Shown piece by piece: positions 33,722-38,595 of a stretch of 38,595 bases of DNA. Where the stretch lies: NCBI RefSeq assembly GCF_003946695.1, contig NZ_RHOX01000021.1, positions 1-38,595 on the forward strand, written 5' to 3'. The notes beneath the pieces are model-generated. The model saw only the letters and a program-made list of their open reading frames with translations, did no database searches and had not been told where the DNA came from. The DNA is from Lapidilactobacillus bayanensis. GTDB lineage: Bacteria; Bacillota; Bacilli; Lactobacillales; Lactobacillaceae. Within the stretch, counting starts at the first letter, position 1; each line of letters opens with the position of its first letter. The position numbers and the translations under genes were made by a program.

Positions 33722-34192
33722 ATCAAAACGACTGGCGACAGTGAATTAGGTGTGAATCTCACTGCGTTAGCACGCATTGATTTTTTCGTTTAAAATCATG
33801 TTGCCAAATCGTCGGTTTTTGCACTCTGATTTGAAATGTGTTCAAGCCAACTGGGTGTCGTGTATTTAAGCGTGAATCTTGCTGCATTGTCATGCATCAA
33901 TCTTCCCGTTTAAATACAAACACCCAACCCGTTGGCTTTCGCACTCTGATTTTGAAACGTGCTGCAAAGCAACTGGCGGAAGTGGATTTAAGCGTGAATC
34001 TCCTTGCGTTGACACGCAATGATCTTCCCGTTTAAATACAAACACCCAACCCGTTGACTTTCGCACTCTGATTTTGAAACGTGCTCACAGCAACTGGCGG
34101 AAGTGGATTTAAGCGTGAATCTCCTTGCGTTGACACGCAATGATCTTCCCGTTTAAATTCATACCGCCAACCCGTTGCTTCTCCGCACTCTT
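33722..34192. repeat. Array of four ~121-bp palindromic units (array 2)
   Basis: The same repeat family as array 1. The bracket GCACTCTGAT (GCACTCTTAT at the last) falls at 33821, 33941, 34063 and 34184 (period 120-122). Arms pair within units: unit 1 CGAC..GGCGACA with TGTTGCC..GTCG; unit 2 GCCAAC..GGGTGT with ACACCC..GTTGGC and TGCATTGTCATGCA; unit 4 GCAAC..GGCGG with CCGCC..GTTGC. Unit 3 has the left arm of the GGCGG type but the right arm of the CACCC type, so it is a chimera. The array begins at the nagA stop codon (minus strand) and ends shortly before the gntR promoter. Confidence 0.9.
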
Positions 34193-35333
34193 ATTCTGGA
34201 TGGTTCTCGTTGCCGTAGCTGTATGTCGCAACTAAATTCATGTTGCGGTCGAGTAAGTTCATGTCGGCGTCTTTACCTTCTGTTAGCGTGCCCTTTGAAT
34301 CCAAATGGAATTCTTCTGCTTGGTTAACGCTAGACATTTGAACAGCTTCGAACATTGAGCAACCTGTAAAGTCTTGAATGTTCTTGAACGCATCGATGAA
34401 TTGTAGAACTGAGCCTGCTAAAGTACCATCAGCCAAACGTGCTTGCTTATCTTTAACAAATACTTTTTGACCACCTAATTCACTTTCACCTTCAGGCATA
34501 CCCTTTGAGCGCATTGAATCAGTCACTAATTCAATCCGTTCTGGCCCCTTCATGTCAAAAGCAAGGCGAATCATATCAGGGACGATGTGGAAGCCATCGC
34601 AAATCAATTCGGCGTGAATATTATCTTCCAACATCACGTGACCAGTAACGCCTGGTTGACGATGCTTAAATTCACGTTGAGCATTGTATAAGTGAGTCGC
34701 ATGAGTTGCTTTACTATTCAATAATTGTTCACGAGTTGCATTACTGTGCCCTACTGATGGCACAATCCCATGCTCCAAACAATAGTCTTCAAATGCCGCT
34801 GAACCTTTATCTTCAGGCGCGTAGGTAATCAACTTAACAAGATTACCAGATAATTCGTTCCATTCACCTAATAATTTAGTATCAGGATCTTTAATGTATT
34901 CTTCTGGTTGAGCACCTTTATATACTGCGGAAATAAATGGACCTTCCAAATGAACGCCTTTGATAACTGGATTGCGTTCTGCGGCAACCTTAACACCCTT
35001 CATCGCATTGGCGATGTTCTCGTTAGATTGCGTCATTGTCGTTGCAAAGAGTGTTGTCACACCCTCATTACGCATCATTTTAGTTGCCATCGTATCAATC
35101 TGATCCGGATCGCCATCCATTGCGTCGAAACCATAGCCACCATGAGCATGAACATCGATGAATCCAGGAATAATCGTCGTTCCTTGAATATTCTGAACCT
35201 CATCACCCGGTTGAGCGACATAATCATAGACTGGTCCTACTGCTAAGACTCTGTCGTCAAAGCGAATGTAACCATCATCAATAACTTGATCCCCTGTATA
35301 AATTTTTGCATGCTTTAAAACTTTAGCACCCAT
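34191..35333 (-). CDS. nagA: N-acetylglucosamine-6-phosphate deacetylase
   Basis: A 380-aa amidohydrolase-fold enzyme that removes acetate from GlcNAc-6-phosphate to supply NagB. Metal and catalytic residues are visible: D60-x-H62-x-H64 (FIDVHAHGGYG), E130 (GVHLEGPF), H196 (VGHSNAT), H214 (THATHLYNA) and D272 (ELVTDSMRSKG). ATG at 35333 with AAGGAGA upstream. It is preceded by a dre-like operator inside its promoter and followed, on the same strand, by palindrome array 2 and the regulator gene. The stop codon lies directly on the array boundary. Confidence 0.97.
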   Translation of the reverse strand: MGAKVLKHAKIYTGDQVIDDGYIRFDDRVLAVGPVYDYVAQPGDEVQNIQGTTIIPGFIDVHAHGGYGFDAMDGDPDQIDTMATKMMRNEGVTTLFATTMTQSNENIANAMKGVKVAAERNPVIKGVHLEGPFISAVYKGAQPEEYIKDPDTKLLGEWNELSGNLVKLITYAPEDKGSAAFEDYCLEHGIVPSVGHSNATREQLLNSKATHATHLYNAQREFKHRQPGVTGHVMLEDNIHAELICDGFHIVPDMIRLAFDMKGPERIELVTDSMRSKGMPEGESELGGQKVFVKDKQARLADGTLAGSVLQFIDAFKNIQDFTGCSMFEAVQMSSVNQAEEFHLDSKGTLTEGKDADMNLLDRNMNLVATYSYGNENHPE

Positions 35334-35407
35334 GAAGACATCTCCTTAATAAAATTGAACGCTAACATAACCAGTGCGTTCGAATATTTTATGCCTAATC
35401 AATTATT

Positions 35408-35436
35408 AGTATAGGTGGTATAGACCAAAAAATCAA
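35408..35436 (-). promoter_or_regulatory. nagA promoter with dre-like NagR operator in the spacer
   Basis: On the minus strand TTGATT (35431-35436) and TATACT (35408-35413) are 17 bases apart. The palindrome TGGTATAGACCA (35416-35427) lies entirely between them, so a bound repressor would block RNA polymerase. Confidence 0.85.
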
Positions 35437-35508
35437 GTTCAAAAAATCAGACCAATTCTCAAAGAACGCTGCTGTCATTATAACATGCAGATGGACCAAT
35501 AAATAAAT

Positions 35509-36306
35509 CTATTCACCTAAATCTTTTTTGATCATGGCATCAACCGCTTTCGTAATCGCCGTTTCAAATCCGGCCTCTTGTAGCGCCAATACCCCAGCGA
35601 TTGTTGTGCCGCCAGGTGAAGAAACCTGATCAATCAAGTTCCAGGGAGCCTCTCCACTTTGTTGGATCAATTGCGCGCTACCAACGACCATTTGACTCAC
35701 AATACGCAACGACTGTGCTTTTGACAGGCCATATTTCACACCAGCATGGGCTAATGCGTCCATGAATAAATAAGCAAATGCCGGCGCACTCCCTGCCAGT
35801 GCAACAAAAGTACTAAAATCCTGTTCAGGTAACGTGATAACCTCGCCAATTTCACTGAATAACAATTTAGCCGTTGCGGCCGCAGAGACCAGTGCAACCT
35901 TGTTAGCCGCAATCGCTGTAATCCCTGCGCCAATCCGTACGTTTAAGTTGGGCATAACCCGTACGAACGGAACCTGTGAACCTGTAATTTCTGCTAGGTC
36001 CGCTAATGACACGCCAGTTAATAGTGAAAGAACGGCCACTTTACCAGTCACTAATGCTGGTTTTACTTCCGTTAATATTTCCGTCTTTAACTCTGGTTTA
36101 ACCGCCAGAACTAAAACATCAACATTTTTCGCAACATCAAGATTAGTATTTGCCGTTGCCAATTCGAACTTATCGGCATACGTCTGATAATTGCTGACGT
36201 GCGCACTGTGCACAATGATATCCATCGGTTTAACTGCTTTTTTCGTCAACAACCCTTCAATAATTGCCTTACCCATATTTCCTAAACCAATAAATCCAAT
36301 TTTCAT
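35509..36306 (-). CDS. proC: Pyrroline-5-carboxylate reductase
   Basis: A 265-aa enzyme for the last step of proline synthesis, reducing pyrroline-5-carboxylate with NAD(P)H. The Rossmann motif GFIGLGNMGKAI opens the protein; VLAVKP and VRVMPNLNVRIGAG are in the middle, and the C-terminal dimer domain carries LAGSAPAFAYLFMDALA and DQVSSPGGTTIAGVLALQEAGF. The length is normal. ATG at 36306 with AGGAG 6 bases upstream. It stands alone; proA and proB are not nearby, so it may serve ornithine- or arginine-derived proline synthesis. Confidence 0.96.
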   Translation of the reverse strand: MKIGFIGLGNMGKAIIEGLLTKKAVKPMDIIVHSAHVSNYQTYADKFELATANTNLDVAKNVDVLVLAVKPELKTEILTEVKPALVTGKVAVLSLLTGVSLADLAEITGSQVPFVRVMPNLNVRIGAGITAIAANKVALVSAAATAKLLFSEIGEVITLPEQDFSTFVALAGSAPAFAYLFMDALAHAGVKYGLSKAQSLRIVSQMVVGSAQLIQQSGEAPWNLIDQVSSPGGTTIAGVLALQEAGFETAITKAVDAMIKKDLGE

Positions 36307-36617
36307 TTAATCAGCTCCTGATTCTTAATTGTTTAATGATGGTACAACACTGCTACGGTGAATTTGTAACCAGTTTAGCCATTATCTAGCTGACAAGTCA
36401 ACAATGAACAATACAAAGTAAAGCAGATTTGTTCAACCGTTGCTAGTAAATACCTTAATAAATTAGCCAACACTTGCTTTCGTTGGAAGAAATAAAGGAT
36501 GAAGTTTTGAATCAATCATATTTTTATTTATTCTTCAAAAATCCATTTTTGGCGACTCTTTTTTTGGCGACTCTTTTGATGAATTTCAACGCCTTTTATC
36601 GATAGATTAGAACAAAG
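36307..36617. other. Intergenic region between proC and the tRNA-Gln/Tyr unit
   Basis: About 310 bases with no gene seen. It contains a small direct duplication, TTTTTGGCGACTCTT twice in tandem (about 36546-36576). The proC promoter should lie near its left end. Confidence 0.5.
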
Positions 36618-36655
36618 AAAAACCCCGTTACCATGTCTTATCGACCAGTAACGGA
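36618..36655 (-). terminator. Terminator of the tRNA-Tyr-Gln unit
   Basis: On the minus strand CTCCGTTAC pairs with GTAACGGGG (inner GTC with GAC), followed by TTTTTC. Confidence 0.85.
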
Positions 36656-36675
36656 GCTCATCGTCCTATATTAAA

Positions 36676-36747
36676 TTGGGTTAGCTGGATTCGAACCAGC
36701 GCATGACGGGATCAAAACCCGTTGCCTTACCGCTTGGCTATAACCCA
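36676..36747 (-). tRNA. tRNA-Gln (anticodon TTG)
   Basis: A 72-base tRNA. The acceptor stem TGGGTTA pairs with TAACCCA, with discriminator A. The anticodon loop TTTTGAT lies between ACGGG and CCCGT. The T-arm GCTGG-TTCGAAT-CCAGC is intact. CCA is not encoded. Five bases downstream of tRNA-Tyr. Confidence 0.95.
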
Positions 36748-36752
36748 ATGTA

Positions 36753-36833
36753 TGGAGGAGAGTGGATTCGAACCACCGAACCCGAAGGAGCGGATTTACA
36801 GTCCGCCGCGTTTAGCCTCTTCGCTACTCCTCC
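36753..36833 (-). tRNA. tRNA-Tyr (anticodon GTA)
   Basis: An 81-base class II tRNA with a long variable arm. GGAGGAG pairs with CTCCTCC, with discriminator A. The anticodon loop CTGTAAA gives GTA. CCA is not encoded. First gene of the Tyr-Gln unit. Confidence 0.95.
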
Positions 36834-36859
36834 ATTTGCCAGAATTAACCGACTTAAAT

Positions 36860-36888
36860 ATGATAACTAAAAACGCGTTATTTTTCAA
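36860..36888 (-). promoter_or_regulatory. Promoter of the tRNA-Tyr-Gln unit
   Basis: On the minus strand TTGAAA (36883-36888) and TATCAT (36860-36865) are separated by 17 bases. Confidence 0.7.
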
Positions 36889-36938
36889 GAGTTAAACGCA
36901 GATTTTGCGTAAAAAATTGATTTTGGTTTATTTTTTAT

Positions 36939-37835
36939 CTACTGTAATGACGTTGCCATTTGAATCACGATAATTGGGTCAGCCGCAGAAATAGTATACA
37001 CCGCGGTTCCTTTACTCCAAGTAACGGTATTCATACGCGATGACGCAGCACTAGATACATAGAGATTAATCGCACCGTGAAGATCCGGTATAGGCAACAT
37101 TTGCGTATGCAAAATAGTCACAACCTGTTTAGCAAGCGGCTCTCCCACTTCGTTATTCACATTTGACGAGCGCACGACCAATGACCAGCGACCTTCAGTC
37201 CAGTTCAGATAGCTAGAACCAGCGGCGCCTTCTTTAGTGGCGTAAATTCCCGTTCCTAAGTCAACAGTTGGCAATCCAGTTACTGGTGCATGATAGTTAA
37301 TCGCACTTTGCGCAGCAGCTGTTGACGCGTAAGTCTGTTTTTGTAAAGTTGCAGCGGCCTGCCGATTCGCTAAACTACTATCGTTAAAGTCTACGGCGTT
37401 ACCAGTAGTGTAATAAAATACTGTATAATTCCGTGTGTTGCCCGTATAACGACTGCTTAGAGCTGATTGCTTAGTGTTGATACCCGCTTGAGGAAATTTT
37501 TCACCAGGTAAACTAGTTTTCAAGGCATCTGTAATCAGAGTTAAGCGGTCACCCGCCACCTGAGAACTACTTTTTGCTGACTTCTTAGATGTACTAGCAC
37601 TTGACTGACTGCTCTCCTCAGTCGAATCCTTAGTGGCCGTCGATTGAGAATCAGATGTCTTTTCTGATGATGCTTGTTGGTTTGATTGCTTATTCTGATG
37701 AGACTTTTTCTTAGTATGACTGACTTTTGATGACTCAGTCGAAGTATTTGAAGTTGTTTGCGCTTGATTATGGCATGCTGTCCCTAGCAGCATTAATGCC
37801 AATAACGACAAGCTAATAATACCTTTTTTTTGCAT
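36939..37835 (-). CDS. Secreted lipoprotein with Ser-rich linker, unknown function
   Basis: A 298-aa lipoprotein precursor. The signal peptide MQKKGIISLSLLALMLLGTA ends at C21; Gly at -3 makes the lipobox slightly atypical. Residues 22-95 are a Ser/Thr/Lys/Gln-rich flexible linker. A globular domain of about 200 residues follows, with no motif I recognise (for example DALKTSLPGEKFPQAG, YTVFYYTTGNAVDFND). Such domains occur in many lactobacillus lipoproteins of unknown role. The start chosen is the ATG at 37835 after GGGAAAAG; in-frame upstream starts to 37871 are possible. Monocistronic. Confidence 0.8.
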   Translation of the reverse strand: MQKKGIISLSLLALMLLGTACHNQAQTTSNTSTESSKVSHTKKKSHQNKQSNQQASSEKTSDSQSTATKDSTEESSQSSASTSKKSAKSSSQVAGDRLTLITDALKTSLPGEKFPQAGINTKQSALSSRYTGNTRNYTVFYYTTGNAVDFNDSSLANRQAAATLQKQTYASTAAAQSAINYHAPVTGLPTVDLGTGIYATKEGAAGSSYLNWTEGRWSLVVRSSNVNNEVGEPLAKQVVTILHTQMLPIPDLHGAINLYVSSAASSRMNTVTWSKGTAVYTISAADPIIVIQMATSLQ

Positions 37836-37871
37836 TTCTTTTCCCTTCTTCCCCAGTTCCATTGATAACAT

Positions 37872-38125
37872 CAGACTATCATAATCTCACGTAATTTCAA
37901 AGACTTCGCCCATGTTATCGGCATATTAAATTATGCCATATTCAAAAAATAATAAATTTCAAATCAACAAAAAAGAAAAAGCAGTCAAATTATTAAGTTC
38001 AATTGAATAATTTTGTGCCGCGTACTTTTAAATCTCGCTGAAGCCACTATGAACATAGGCTCTTCTTGTCTAGTATTTGTGCCGCAGCTTGTAAAAATAT
38101 GTGAAAAGGCTTTTTTGAGAATAGT
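37872..38125. other. Intergenic region left of the tRNA-Thr terminator
   Basis: About 250 AT-rich bases. TTTGTGCCGC occurs twice (about 38011 and 38076). No gene or strong structure seen. Confidence 0.45.
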
Positions 38126-38171
38126 AAAAAAAGCCCCACAATCGTTAATATATCAACGATTGTGGAGCTTT
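38126..38171 (-). terminator. Terminator after tRNA-Thr (end of the rRNA-tRNA unit)
   Basis: On the minus strand AGCTCCACAATCGTT pairs with AACGATTGTGGGGCT around an eight-base loop, followed by seven T. Confidence 0.92.
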
Positions 38172-38207
38172 TCCCTTTAACCAGAAAAACTCGTAAATGC
38201 TATAAAA

Positions 38208-38280
38208 TGCCGGATACTGGAATCGAACCAGCGACCTCTTCTTTACGAGGGAAGCGCTCTACCGACTGAGCTAATCCGGC
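38208..38280 (-). tRNA. tRNA-Thr (anticodon CGT)
   Basis: A 73-base tRNA. The acceptor GCCGGAT pairs with ATCCGGC, with discriminator A. The anticodon loop CTCGTAA gives CGT. The anticodon stem CTTCC/AGAAG has a C31-A39 mismatch next to the loop. CCA is not encoded. Confidence 0.9.
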
Positions 38281-38287
38281 ATATTTA

Positions 38288-38359
38288 TGACCCGTACGGG
38301 ATTTGAACCCATGTTACCGCCGTGAAAGGGCAGTGTCTTAACCACTTGACCAACGGGCC
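38288..38359 (-). tRNA. tRNA-Glu (anticodon TTC)
   Basis: A 72-base tRNA. GGCCCGT pairs with ACGGGTC, with discriminator A. The anticodon loop CTTTCAC gives TTC. Seven bases upstream of tRNA-Thr. Confidence 0.95.
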
Positions 38360-38395
38360 ATGTTACTCTAACAGTACATATACTGTCATTTAACC

Positions 38396-38424
38396 AAAAA
38401 AATCGGTCTCACCGACCGATTTTG
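38396..38424 (-). terminator. Terminator-like hairpin between tRNA-Asn and tRNA-Glu
   Basis: On the minus strand ATCGGTC pairs with GACCGAT and seven T follow. It would end most transcription after tRNA-Asn. Glu and Thr then need read-through or their own weak promoter in 38360-38395, where the perfect palindrome ACAGTACATATACTGT lies. Confidence 0.75.
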
Positions 38425-38429
38425 GCTAA

Positions 38430-38502
38430 CTCCGGTTGTCAGACTCGAACTGACGACATCTTGATTAACAGTCAAGCGCTCTACCAACTGAGCTAAACCG
38501 GA
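38430..38502 (-). tRNA. tRNA-Asn (anticodon GTT)
   Basis: A 73-base tRNA. TCCGGTT pairs with AACCGGA, with discriminator G. The anticodon stem CTTGA/TCAAG encloses CTGTTAA, anticodon GTT. It directly follows 5S rRNA, as in many lactobacillus rRNA operons. Confidence 0.96.
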
Positions 38503-38509
38503 ATTACTA

Positions 38510-38595
38510 GCGTGGCAGCGCCCTACCCTCGCAGGCAGTCTCCCACCAACTACTCTCGGCGCTAAGAAGCTTAACTTCTGTGTTCGGCATGGATA
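38510..38595 (-). rRNA. rrf: 5S ribosomal RNA, 3' part (cut by the window edge)
   Basis: The minus strand reads CCATGCCGAACACAGAAGTT, AAGCTTCTTAGCGCCGA, GTAGTTGGTGGGAGACTGCC and TGCGAGGGTAGG-GCGCTGCCACGC, the standard 3' three-quarters of bacterial 5S rRNA. The 5' part and the 23S and 16S genes should lie to the right. Confidence 0.95.

Noticed and set aside
33722-34192. Regularly spaced repeats that could be read as a CRISPR array (also 14570-15054)
   Set aside because: The period is about 121 bp, the conserved brackets are short and the between-bracket DNA is self-complementary. There are no cas genes.

Overview
The window looks like a chromosomal segment of a low-GC Gram-positive lactic acid bacterium, most likely a member of the Lactobacillaceae. 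The signs are WxL/DUF916/LPXTG surface clusters, an Mga-type regulator, a putative holin-like type I toxin, strong AGGAGG ribosome sites with frequent GTG/TTG starts, and an rRNA-tRNA block at the right edge. I cannot fix the species. Most genes are on the minus strand, toward the left.

Layout. 1-76 is the 3' end of a group II intron (domains V and VI), sitting inside a copy of a complex dispersed repeat (77-416). 469-3167 holds a GH73 glucosaminidase, a GNAT acetyltransferase, a cold-shock protein and a YkyA-type lipoprotein. 3393-9164 holds an ECF S-component, a second large repeat (4142-4600), a GadC-like permease, a VIT-family metal transporter, nagB and a metallophosphoesterase. 9283-9880 is tRNA-Leu followed by a holin-like type I toxin with a convergent antisense RNA. 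9980-14525 has a DUF805 membrane operon, a decayed ABC exporter, and sprT-tex. A 121-bp palindrome array (14570-15054) separates tex from a small helical protein. 16162-17538 is a Nox-like flavoprotein lacking its redox cysteine.

17914-24383 is a five-gene cell-surface operon (small WxL, LPXTG protein, two DUF916/DUF3324 proteins, large WxL protein) with a divergent Mga-like regulator at 24632-26110. It is followed by a Ca2+-type P-ATPase, a third large repeat (29067-29785), and an NAD salvage pair (nadE, pncB). nagA and a NagR-type GntR regulator (32959-35333) come next, separated by a second 121-bp palindrome array, then proC. The right end carries tRNA-Gln/Tyr, a lipoprotein, tRNA-Thr/Glu/Asn and the 3' part of 5S rRNA, so an rRNA operon reads into the window from the right on the minus strand.

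How the parts work together. nagB and nagA lie 26 kb apart, but each promoter carries a dre-like palindrome (TGGTCTAGTCCA and TGGTATAGACCA), and the regulator gene is next to nagA, so they form a small amino-sugar regulon. The surface operon encodes the parts expected of a WxL cell-surface complex. The most unusual content is non-coding. Two unrelated families of structured palindromic repeats occupy the longer intergenic spaces. Both show compensatory base changes that keep the arms paired while the sequence changes, and one family abuts stop codons.
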